Assembly (NCBI GenBank): GCA_045592165.1
Contig: JAZNUG010000133.1
Span: forward strand, 1 to 14,749
Source of the DNA: SFEL01 sp045592165
Lineage (GTDB): Bacteria > Bacillota > Clostridia > Christensenellales > CAG-138
Direction: 5' to 3'
DNA: 14,749 bases
How positions within the stretch are numbered: position 1 is the stretch's first letter; each line of letters begins with the position of its first letter. A program made the translations under genes and the position numbers. This document shows, piece after piece, positions 8,901-14,749 of the stretch. Under the pieces are notes generated by a model. The model was not told where the DNA came from, searched no databases, and saw only the letters and a program-made list of their open reading frames with translations.

Positions 8901-9605
8901 TTCGTAATACGCAACCTTACCGCTGCAGACGTAAGCAGCAGCGTTGATGCATTTGCAAAGGCCCTTAAACAGTCCCAGATGCTGATACTGCCCGGCGGCT
9001 TCTCCGGCGGCGACGAGCCCGACGGCTCCGCAAAGTTCATCACCGCTTTCCTGAGAGCCCCCGCCGTAAAGGAACAGGTTCAGGCTCTGCTGGATGAACG
9101 GGACGGCCTTATGCTGGGCATCTGCAACGGCTTCCAGGCGCTGATCAAGCTGGGTCTTGTGCCCTACGGCAGGATACTGGATACCGACGAAACCTTCCCC
9201 ACCCTCACCTACAATACCATCGGCCGCCATCAGTCCGGCCTTGTGCGCACCCGCATAAGCTCCGCCAAGTCCCCCTGGTTCAGCAGCCTTAACGTGGGCG
9301 AGATTTACACCATACCCATCTCCCACGGCGAGGGCAGATTCATCGCCTCTGAGGAGCTTGTGAAGTCCCTTGCGGAAAACGGTCAGATCGCCACCCAGTA
9401 TGTGGATATGCAGGGCAACCCCTCCATGCTGACCGCCTTCAACCCCAACGGCTCCGTATGCGCCATCGAGGGCATCACCTCCCCCGACGGCAGGGTGCTG
9501 GGCAAGATGGGCCACTCCGAGCGCATCGGCGCAAACCTTTACAAAAACGTACCCGGCGAGTTTGATATGAAGCTGTTCAGCTCCGCCGTAAAATATTTCA
9601 ACTAA
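5940..9605 (+). CDS. purL: Phosphoribosylformylglycinamidine synthase, single-chain (PurL)
   Basis: This converts FGAR, glutamine and ATP into FGAM. The 1221 residues form one chain with all functions, unlike the three-subunit PurS-PurQ-PurL enzyme of Bacillus. In order: a PurS-like N-terminal region (about 1-150); a first synthetase half with TYWSDHCRHTTF at 218-229, KNETHNHPTEIEPFGGAATC at 319-338 and GGRTGRDGIGGATGSSKSH at 446-464; a second PurM-like half with the IGGKDSMSGSF motif; and a C-terminal class I glutaminase from about residue 960. Its likely triad is Cys1062 (GICNGFQ), His1192 and Glu1194 (GHSER), matching the Cys-His-Glu of Salmonella PurL. It is slightly shorter than the roughly 1295-residue proteobacterial form and seems to match what I recall as the 'clade II' type of Clostridia and Bacteroidetes. 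The frame is intact throughout. Confidence 0.96.
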   Translation: MVFRVFVEKKPGISAEAAGLLAECRGFLGISGLEEVRVLNRYDVEGIDRELFDYAKTTVFSEPPVDMCAEEIDLGGAAAVLAVEALPGQFDQRADSAAQCIQLLSQCERPTVRCAKVYALYGKLTEADLDAIRAHVINPVESREASLEKPETLYIEHAQPDSVATVEGFTALDDNGLGELLSTLGLAMDMDDLRFLQGYFRDTERRDPTITEIRLVDTYWSDHCRHTTFSTHLDSISIEDEAIAAAYERYLAARVEVYGEEKAAKRPQTLMDIATIGAKTLKKRGLLPELDESEEINACSIRVNAKVDGQDEDWLLMFKNETHNHPTEIEPFGGAATCIGGCIRDALSGRAYVHQAMRFTGGGDPRTPLHETPEGKLPQRRLAQTAAAGYSSYGNQIGLATGHVAEVYHSGYVAKRLECGAVVAAAPAENVVRERPAAGDVVILLGGRTGRDGIGGATGSSKSHNKKSLATMASEVQKGNAPEERKIQRLFRNGDVTRLIKRCNDFGAGGVSVAIGELADGLTIELDAVRKKYEGLDGTELAISESQERMAVVVAPENVETFIAEAQKENLEAYVVATVTEDPRMVMHWKGSTIANLSREFLGTNGATKHANVAIPAVKRDDLKAARFGSLREMAQSLPCAGRRGLIERFDSTIGAGSLLMPFGGETQRTPTQAMAALLPVLPGQHTSQGSLMAWGCDPDTLSLSPYDGAYGAVYTSMAKLVSAGADYTKAYLSFQEFFEKLKDQPIRWGKPFAALLGALDAQLELGAAAIGGKDSMSGSFMDMDVPPTLISFAVCPILAEDVLSPEFKESGHPVYLFAGNDTKAAWEAFHELHKQGLVSSAWAVEQSVSEGIMKMSFGNNIGFASTSDIEWHAPMPGAIIAELTEEVSLPYALIGFTTADGMIALGEDSAEIAELLAINEAVLEDVYPTKANQAEEIPTFSYDEPCAIASNVKTAKPKALIPVFPGTNCEFDTARALMEAGGEAEIFVIRNLTAADVSSSVDAFAKALKQSQMLILPGGFSGGDEPDGSAKFITAFLRAPAVKEQVQALLDERDGLMLGICNGFQALIKLGLVPYGRILDTDETFPTLTYNTIGRHQSGLVRTRISSAKSPWFSSLNVGEIYTIPISHGEGRFIASEELVKSLAENGQIATQYVDMQGNPSMLTAFNPNGSVCAIEGITSPDGRVLGKMGHSERIGANLYKNVPGEFDMKLFSSAVKYFN

Positions 9606-9621
9606 GGAGGAGATACATTAA

Positions 9622-11130
9622 ATGGCATACTATTATTCCGAACCATCCCATACTTTCAGCGAGTATCTGCTGGTACCCGGCTATACCGATGAAAACTGCG
9701 TACCTGACAAGGTATCCCTCAAGACCCCCCTGGTAAAATACCGCAAGGGTCAGGAAGAATGCCCCATCAGCCTGAATATACCCATGGTATCTGCCATAAT
9801 GCAGTCCGTATCCAACGACACCCTGGCAATCGCCCTTGCCAAGGAAGGCGGTCTCTCCTTTATATTCGGCTCCCAGTCCATCGAGTCTCAGGCAGCCATG
9901 GTTCGCCGCGTAAAAAGCCACAAGGCAGGCTTTGTTGTGAGCGCATCCAACCTTACCCCCGATCATACCCTGGCAGACGTGCTTAAGCTGAAGGAAGAGC
10001 TGGGCTTCTCCACCGTTGCCATCACCGAAAACGCCAGCCCCAACGGCAAGCTGCTGGGCATCGTTACCGGCCGCGATTACCGCGTATCCCGCATGAGCAC
10101 GGATATTCCCGTCCGCGACTTTATGACCCCCCGCGAAAAGCTCATCACTGCCCCCGCAGGCACCACCCTCAAGGAGGCAAATGACATTATCTGGGATAAC
10201 AAGCTCAATGCACTGCCCATAGTTGACGAAAACGACTGCCTTATGTATTTCGTATTCCGCAAGGACTATGCAGAGCATAAGGAACGTCCCCTCAGCCTGC
10301 AGGATGCTGACAAGCGCTATCTTGTTGGCGCAGGCATAAACTCCCGCGACTATGCCGAGCGCATTCCCGCCCTGGTTGAAGCCGGCGCAGACGTGCTCTG
10401 CATTGACTCCTCCGAAGGTTACTCCTTCTGGCAGAAGAAGACCATCGATTTCGTTCGGGAAAAGTACGGCGACAGCGTCAAGATCGGCGCAGGCAACGTT
10501 GTTGACAAGGACGGCTTCCGCTTCCTTGCCGAGGCCGGCGCAGACTTTGTAAAGGTCGGTATCGGCGGCGGCTCCATCTGCATTACCCGCGAAACCAAGG
10601 GCATCGGCCGCGGTCAGGCCACCTCCGTAATCGAGGTTGCAGCCGCCCGCGACGAATACTACAAGGAAACCGGCATCTACGTACCTATCTGCTCCGACGG
10701 CGGCATCGTTCATGACTATCACATGACCCTTGCCCTTGCCATGGGCGCAGACTTCCTCATGCTGGGCCGCTACTTTGCCCGCTTTGACGAATCCCCCACC
10801 AACAAGCTCCTTGTTAACGGCGTATACGTCAAGGAATACTGGGGCGAAGGCTCCAACCGCGCCCGCAACTGGCAGCGCTACGATCTGGGCGGCAAGAACA
10901 AGCTGGCCTTTGAAGAGGGCGTTGACTCCTACGTTACCTACGCAGGCTCCCTCCATGACAACGTGGAAAAGAGCCTTTACAAGGTAAAGTCCACCATGTG
11001 CAACTGCGGCGTTACCTCCATTCCCCAGCTGCAGGAAGAGGCCCGCATAACCCGTGTATCTGCCACCTCCATCGTAGAGGGCGGTTATCACGACGTTACC
11101 CTGCGCACCACCTCCGGCAGCCAGTCTTAA
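9622..11130 (+). CDS. guaB: Inosine-5'-monophosphate dehydrogenase with CBS domains
   Basis: This oxidises IMP to XMP with NAD+, the first step toward GMP. The 502 residues are a complete IMP dehydrogenase. The barrel begins near residue 15 and the substrate region around 55-61 reads MVSAIMQ. A CBS pair is inserted at about 112-225 (GIVTGRDY, DFMTP, LNALPIVDE). The catalytic loop GIGGGSICITRE carries Cys320. The SDGGI phosphate site lies at 358-362 and GADFLMLGR at 375-383. The mobile flap contains Arg419-Tyr420 (ARNWQRYD), the pair that activates water in this family. The flap and loop sequences (ETKGIGRGQAT, YWGEGSNRARNWQRYD) differ from ordinary bacterial GuaB and resemble, from memory, Tritrichomonas foetus IMPDH. 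A strong AAGGAGG (9604-9610) lies 11 bases before the ATG. It ends with two tandem TAA codons. Confidence 0.96.
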   Translation: MAYYYSEPSHTFSEYLLVPGYTDENCVPDKVSLKTPLVKYRKGQEECPISLNIPMVSAIMQSVSNDTLAIALAKEGGLSFIFGSQSIESQAAMVRRVKSHKAGFVVSASNLTPDHTLADVLKLKEELGFSTVAITENASPNGKLLGIVTGRDYRVSRMSTDIPVRDFMTPREKLITAPAGTTLKEANDIIWDNKLNALPIVDENDCLMYFVFRKDYAEHKERPLSLQDADKRYLVGAGINSRDYAERIPALVEAGADVLCIDSSEGYSFWQKKTIDFVREKYGDSVKIGAGNVVDKDGFRFLAEAGADFVKVGIGGGSICITRETKGIGRGQATSVIEVAAARDEYYKETGIYVPICSDGGIVHDYHMTLALAMGADFLMLGRYFARFDESPTNKLLVNGVYVKEYWGEGSNRARNWQRYDLGGKNKLAFEEGVDSYVTYAGSLHDNVEKSLYKVKSTMCNCGVTSIPQLQEEARITRVSATSIVEGGYHDVTLRTTSGSQS

Positions 11131-11149
11131 TAAAGAAAGGGACGGATAT

Positions 11150-12817
11150 ATGAGAACCGATATCGAAATTGCACAGTCCTGTACCCTCCGCCCCATAACA
11201 GAGATCGCCGAAACCGCAGGCATCGCCCCTGAATACCTTGAGCTTTACGGCAACCACAAGGCAAAGATAGACTACCGTCTGCTCAGGGAAAACACCAATG
11301 CTGACGGCAAGCTGATCCTGGTTACCGCCATCAACCCCACCCCCGCAGGCGAAGGAAAGACCACCACTACCGTTGGCCTTGCAGACGGCCTGAATAAGCT
11401 GGGCAAGAAGGTTATGGTAGCCCTGCGCGAGCCCTCCCTTGGTCCCGTATTCGGCGTTAAGGGCGGCGCAGCCGGCGGCGGGTATGCTCAGGTTGTTCCC
11501 ATGGACGATATCAACCTGCACTTTACCGGCGATTTCCATGCCATCGGCGCCGCAAACAACCTGCTTGCCGCAATGCTGGACAATCACATTCAGCAGGGCA
11601 ACCAGCTGGGCATTGACGTTAAGCGCATTGTATGGAAGCGCTGCGTGGATATGAACGACAGGCAGCTGAGAAACGTTATCGACGGCCTTGGCGGCAAGGC
11701 TCAGGGCGTACCCCGCGAGGACGGCTTTGATATTACCGTTGCCTCCGAAGTGATGGCAGTGCTCTGCCTCGCTTCCGATATTATGGACCTGAAGGCCCGT
11801 CTGGGCCGCATGGTAGTGGCCTATACCTTCGAGGATAAGCCTGTTACCGCGAAGGATCTTAAGGCGGACGGCGCAATGGCAGCATTGCTTAAGGATGCCC
11901 TCAAGCCCAATCTGGTTCAGACCCTGGAAGGCACCCCCGCCCTTGTACACGGCGGTCCCTTTGCCAATATCGCCCACGGCTGCAACTCTGTCATGGCCAC
12001 CCGCATGGCAATGCGCCTTGGCGACTATACCGTTACCGAGGCGGGCTTCGGCGCAGACCTTGGCGCAGAGAAGTTCCTGGATATCAAGTGCCGTCTTGCC
12101 GGGCTCAGGCCCGATGCGGTAGTTGTGGTTGCCACTGTGCGTGCGCTGAAAAATCACGGCGGCGTACCCAAGGCAGACCTCAATAACGAAAACCTTGCGG
12201 CCCTTGAAGCAGGCATGCCAAACCTGCTGCGCCATGTTTCCAACATCAAGGACGTATACGGCCTGCCCTGCGTGGTAGCCATAAACGCCTTCCCCACCGA
12301 CACCGCCGCCGAGCTTAAGCTGGTGGAGGACAGGTGCCGTGAGCTGGGCGTAAACGTTGCCCTGTCCGAAGTATGGGCAAAGGGCGGCGAGGGCGGCATT
12401 GCCCTTGCACAGGAGGTTATCCGCCTCTGCGAGCAGCCCAATGATTTCCGCTTTGCCTACGATGCAGAGGATCCCATCGAGAAGAAGCTTCAGGATATCT
12501 GCACCCGGGTTTACAGGGCGGACGGAGTACAGCTGACCGCCAACGCAAAGAAGCAGCTGGCTCAGCTGGAGGCACAGGGCTTTGGCAAGCTGCCCATCTG
12601 CATGGCAAAGACCCAGTACTCCTTCTCTGACGATCAGACGCTCCTTGGCGCTCCCGAAGGCTTTACCGTAACGGTACGCAACCTTAAGGTTTCCGCCGGT
12701 GCAGGCTTCCTTGTTGCCCTCACAGGCGATATCATGACCATGCCCGGTCTGCCCAAGGTTCCCGCCGCAGAGAGAATCGACGTGGACCAATTCGGCACCA
12801 TCACCGGCCTGTTCTAA
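11150..12817 (+). CDS. fhs: Formate-tetrahydrofolate ligase (10-formyl-THF synthetase)
   Basis: Fhs makes 10-formyl-THF from formate, THF and ATP. The 555 residues match the monofunctional bacterial enzyme. The P-loop is TPAGEGKTT at 64-72, followed by REPSLGPVFGVKGGAAGGGY at 93-112 and DDINLHFTGDFHAI at 119-132. The C-terminus TGDIMTMPGLPKVPAAERID is also typical. It is the last gene before the terminator and follows guaB by 19 bases, with AAAGGGA (11136-11142) 7 bases before the ATG. Its product is the one-carbon donor for PurN and the AICAR transformylase in the same unit, so here it is most simply a supply enzyme for purines. The same enzyme serves the Wood-Ljungdahl pathway in acetogens, but nothing else from that pathway is visible. 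Confidence 0.97.
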   Translation: MRTDIEIAQSCTLRPITEIAETAGIAPEYLELYGNHKAKIDYRLLRENTNADGKLILVTAINPTPAGEGKTTTTVGLADGLNKLGKKVMVALREPSLGPVFGVKGGAAGGGYAQVVPMDDINLHFTGDFHAIGAANNLLAAMLDNHIQQGNQLGIDVKRIVWKRCVDMNDRQLRNVIDGLGGKAQGVPREDGFDITVASEVMAVLCLASDIMDLKARLGRMVVAYTFEDKPVTAKDLKADGAMAALLKDALKPNLVQTLEGTPALVHGGPFANIAHGCNSVMATRMAMRLGDYTVTEAGFGADLGAEKFLDIKCRLAGLRPDAVVVVATVRALKNHGGVPKADLNNENLAALEAGMPNLLRHVSNIKDVYGLPCVVAINAFPTDTAAELKLVEDRCRELGVNVALSEVWAKGGEGGIALAQEVIRLCEQPNDFRFAYDAEDPIEKKLQDICTRVYRADGVQLTANAKKQLAQLEAQGFGKLPICMAKTQYSFSDDQTLLGAPEGFTVTVRNLKVSAGAGFLVALTGDIMTMPGLPKVPAAERIDVDQFGTITGLF

Positions 12818-12830
12818 ACAACAAGCAATC

Positions 12831-12862
12831 AAAAGCGCCCCGATAACACCGGGGCGTTTTTT
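12831..12862 (+). terminator. Rho-independent terminator after fhs
   Basis: A perfect 7-bp GC stem (CGCCCCG at 12836-12842 with CGGGGCG at 12850-12856) encloses a 7-base loop and is followed by six T (12857-12862). A run of A at 12831-12834 can pair with the T tract and extend the stem past a G-T pair. It lies 13 bases after the fhs stop and should end the purine unit. With the A run opposite the T tract it may also work on the other strand, but no gene converges on it within the window. Confidence 0.93.
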
Positions 12863-12967
12863 GTAAAAATGAATGGGGACAAAGCCGCACTGTTGGTATA
12901 AAATATAATTAAATAAGTATATTCACCTCATGACCATACTGACACACCTTCACCCTCATCATTCTTC
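12863..12967 (+). promoter_or_regulatory. AT-rich intergenic stretch, probable promoter region
   Basis: Between the terminator and the next gene the base composition drops sharply to AT-rich around 12896-12923. The hexamer TATAAT is present at 12904-12909, but I see no good -35 at 16-18 bases from it. An alternative pairing is TTGGTA (12893-12898) with TATATT (12918-12923), spaced 19 bases. A promoter here is likely because the terminator isolates the downstream gene, but the exact hexamers are uncertain. I see no operator or riboswitch-like fold. Confidence 0.4.
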
Positions 12968-12973
12968 AGGAGG
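12968..12973 (+). promoter_or_regulatory. Ribosome-binding site of the secreted-protein gene
   Basis: A full AGGAGG lies 5 bases before the ATG at 12979. The signal peptide begins directly at this ATG, so the site and the protein N-terminus agree on the start. Confidence 0.85.
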
Positions 12974-12978
12974 ACCCT

Positions 12979-14749
12979 ATGAAAAACCGTCTGCTTGCTT
13001 TGGTATTGGTTATCTCCATGGTACTCACCGGCTTTGCGCCGGCTGCTTTTGCTGTGGAAAACATCCGGGAGCCAATTATTGAGGAGCCCGTACCTGATGA
13101 TCCTGTGATTGAGGAGCCCATCCCCGATGAGGAGCCAATTCCGGACGCAGCTCCCATTCCTCAGGAGCAGCCCCCTCTTCAGGAGGATAATCAGACTCCC
13201 CCCGCTGAAGAGGAGCCTGTGCCTGACGAGCCTGCATCAGATGAGCCTGTGCCTGAGGAGCCTGCTGCTGAGGCCACCCCCTCTCCCGAAGGCACCCCCA
13301 TATATATTGACCCCGACAATATACCCCTTTACAGGGCAGAGGATTATGACGGGCCCTCTGACGAGGAGCTGTTTAATGCCTATGCCCAGAGGGAATTTGA
13401 CAAATCATTGGGCAGGGAAGTTCCCGGCTTTTTCAGCACAAATATTCTCAGGCCAAACACACCCGAAAGGGCTGTCTATGACTATCTTAAAGAGGAGCTT
13501 GCCAAAATCGCGGCAGGCGAAAGCACCTATTCAGAAATACAGATTCCCATCATCACCATCACATGGACCCCGGAAGACCTTGGCATTGACCGCATAGAAG
13601 AATTCGGCGGCGTGTCTCAGGACGCATACTTTGCTGCCATCTATAAACTTTATGAAATCTATTACTGCCTGCTGGCAGACTGCCCTCTGGAGCTTTACTG
13701 GCATGACAAAACCAAGGGAATGTATGCCTACCCCAGGTCTGTATCCCTTGATAAAGACGGCAATATGGTGCTGAAGAACATAGAATTCGGCTTCTGCGTA
13801 TCCAAGGATTACTCCAGAGCAAATCAGCACGGCACATTTGAAGCAGACCCCGCAAAGACCGGGGCTGTTTCCTCCGCCATTGCCAGCGCAAAAGCCATAG
13901 TCAATACCCATAAGGACAAGGCGGACGAGGCAAAGCTGAGAGCATACCTTGCGGAAATCTGCAATCTTGTGTCCTATGATTACGATGCTGCCTATGACGG
14001 CCCCGATGCCGCCGGCATGGATCACTGGCAGATGATATACGTATTTGACCGGGACCTCTCCACAAACGTGGTATGCGAAGGATATTCCAAGGCATTCCAG
14101 TATCTGTGCGATCTCTCCTCCTTCAATTATGAAGTGGAATGTCATACCCTTATTGGAGATATGTATTACGAGGGCAGCGGCGGCGGCCATATGTGGAATG
14201 TGCTCACCATGGAAGACGGCAAAAGCTACCTTGCAGACGTTACCAACTGCGACGGCTATTCCATAGGCAATCCGGATCTTCTATTCCTCGCCAATGCAAT
14301 AAATTACTACGATGACCACAAGAGCCACGTATTTCAGGCCCTGGGCGGAACAGTAACATACATCTACGATGAAAGCCAGTACGGGCTTTTCAGCGAAGGC
14401 TGGCTGCCCATTGCGGATACCCCATATGAATTTATAGACCCCAATCCCTCCCTTGAATTTGCCCTGCAGAGCCCTGCGGAGACATTTGTAAACTCCAACG
14501 ACCCTGCCATGTCCGTCACTCTCAATGCGGTGGCTCAGGGCAAAAATCTCGGCGGCGAGCCCATAGCATATCAGTGGTATTCCTGCAGCAATGCTGACAG
14601 AGAGGATTCTGCAGCAATAGGCGGCGCAACCTCCCCCGCATATACTTTCGGCGGCAGCCTGCCTGTGGATGCATACTGTTTCTACGCTGTGGCTTCCTGC
14701 GGCGGACTTTCGATCCAGAGCGACGTATTCACGGTATACGCCCGCCCCG
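12979..14749 (+). CDS. Secreted transglutaminase-like protein, 3' end outside the window
   Basis: The frame is open from the ATG to the right edge (590 residues, no stop), so the gene is cut. Residues 1-25 are a signal peptide: basic KNR, a hydrophobic core, then AAFA as a probable signal peptidase I site. Residues 31-104 are an acidic Pro/Glu-rich linker (EEPVPD-like units). Residues 105-300 are a region I cannot assign. A transglutaminase-like domain spans about 300-430, with a probable triad of Cys366 (VVCEGYSKAFQYLC), His404 (GGGHMWNVL) and Asp420 (YLADVTNCD). From about 495 an Ig-like segment begins (AYQWYS at 530-535, then IGGATSPAYTF), of a kind common in clostridial surface proteins. 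The domain could cleave or cross-link peptides or be non-catalytic. The substrate is unknown. The terminator separates it from the purine genes, so no link to them is implied. Confidence 0.85.
   Translation, partial: MKNRLLALVLVISMVLTGFAPAAFAVENIREPIIEEPVPDDPVIEEPIPDEEPIPDAAPIPQEQPPLQEDNQTPPAEEEPVPDEPASDEPVPEEPAAEATPSPEGTPIYIDPDNIPLYRAEDYDGPSDEELFNAYAQREFDKSLGREVPGFFSTNILRPNTPERAVYDYLKEELAKIAAGESTYSEIQIPIITITWTPEDLGIDRIEEFGGVSQDAYFAAIYKLYEIYYCLLADCPLELYWHDKTKGMYAYPRSVSLDKDGNMVLKNIEFGFCVSKDYSRANQHGTFEADPAKTGAVSSAIASAKAIVNTHKDKADEAKLRAYLAEICNLVSYDYDAAYDGPDAAGMDHWQMIYVFDRDLSTNVVCEGYSKAFQYLCDLSSFNYEVECHTLIGDMYYEGSGGGHMWNVLTMEDGKSYLADVTNCDGYSIGNPDLLFLANAINYYDDHKSHVFQALGGTVTYIYDESQYGLFSEGWLPIADTPYEFIDPNPSLEFALQSPAETFVNSNDPAMSVTLNAVAQGKNLGGEPIAYQWYSCSNADREDSAAIGGATSPAYTFGGSLPVDAYCFYAVASCGGLSIQSDVFTVYARP
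13069..13290 (+). repeat. Degenerate 30-bp-period repeats encoding a Pro/Glu linker
   Basis: The linker-coding DNA contains exact short direct repeats. ATTGAGGAGCCC occurs at 13078-13089 and 13108-13119, and GAGCCTGTGCCTGA at 13213-13226 and 13243-13256. Both pairs are offset by exactly 30 bp (10 codons). GGAGCCAATT also recurs at 13068 and 13131. The encoded text is built from EEP, VPD and IPD units. The linker probably grew by tandem duplication and may vary in length between strains. Confidence 0.75.

Noticed and set aside
5781..9515. A 1244-codon open frame on the minus strand opposite purL
   Set aside because: It mirrors purL almost exactly, has low-complexity composition rich in Gly, Ala and His, and shows no recognisable motif. 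Codon bias on the plus strand (few TTA, CTA and TCA codons in the matching register) keeps this frame open. Similar long antisense frames lie opposite guaB, fhs, purD and purH for the same reason.
11096..12832. A 578-codon minus-strand open frame opposite fhs
   Set aside because: Same codon-bias shadow: no family features, and it would read from the terminator back through fhs, whose protein is fully conserved.
12863..12978. Riboswitch or small RNA in the intergenic region
   Set aside because: Apart from the terminator hairpin I see no further stable inverted repeats or conserved riboswitch elements. The stretch is short and best explained as a promoter plus leader.
13109..13597. A 162-codon plus-strand frame within the secreted-protein gene
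   Set aside because: It is an out-of-frame reading of the repeat-rich linker (Pro, Leu and Ser-rich). The overlapping frame has the signal peptide, ribosome-binding site and catalytic domain.

Overview
The window is a run of co-directional purine-biosynthesis genes on the + strand, followed by an unrelated secreted-protein gene that runs off the right edge. Several features suggest an anaerobic, gut-type Firmicute of the class Clostridia: a PurF-type amidotransferase with four apparent Fe-S cysteines, a formate-tetrahydrofolate ligase, a split PurH, AGGAGG-type ribosome-binding sites, and a secreted transglutaminase-like protein with a Pro/Glu-rich linker. The coding DNA is GC-rich by eye, with heavy use of GGC, GCC, CCC and GTA codons. 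No genus can be named from this alone.

Region 1 (1-12817) looks like one transcription unit of nine genes: purF (5' end cut by the window), purM, purN, a PurO-type IMP cyclohydrolase, an AICAR-transformylase-only PurH, purD, a long single-chain purL, an IMP dehydrogenase (guaB) and fhs. Gaps between genes are between -7 and +26 bases. Each internal gene has a purine-rich ribosome-binding site or overlaps its predecessor. A GC-rich hairpin with a T tract (12831-12862) closes the unit.

Together these genes cover PRPP to PRA (PurF), GAR (PurD), FGAR (PurN), FGAM (PurL) and AIR (PurM). They then cover the last two steps to IMP (AICAR transformylase plus PurO), and the branch from IMP to XMP for GMP (GuaB). 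Fhs makes the 10-formyl-THF used by both PurN and the AICAR transformylase. The middle steps (PurE, PurC, PurB) and the final branch enzymes (PurA, GuaA) are not in the window; some may lie upstream of purF.

Region 2 (12818-12978) is intergenic and holds the terminator, an AT-rich stretch that probably contains the next promoter, and a strong ribosome-binding site.

Region 3 (12979-14749) is a secreted protein of at least 590 residues. It has a signal peptide, an acidic Pro/Glu linker with a 30-bp DNA repeat period, a transglutaminase-like Cys-His-Asp domain and the start of an Ig-like C-terminal part. Its function is unknown.

The most notable points are the replacement of bifunctional PurH by two separate proteins, one of an archaeal-type family; an IMP dehydrogenase that resembles, as far as I recall, the enzyme of the protozoan parasite Tritrichomonas foetus; and the secreted transglutaminase-like protein. 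I see no convincing wholly new system, no CRISPR array, no RNA gene and no mobile element.
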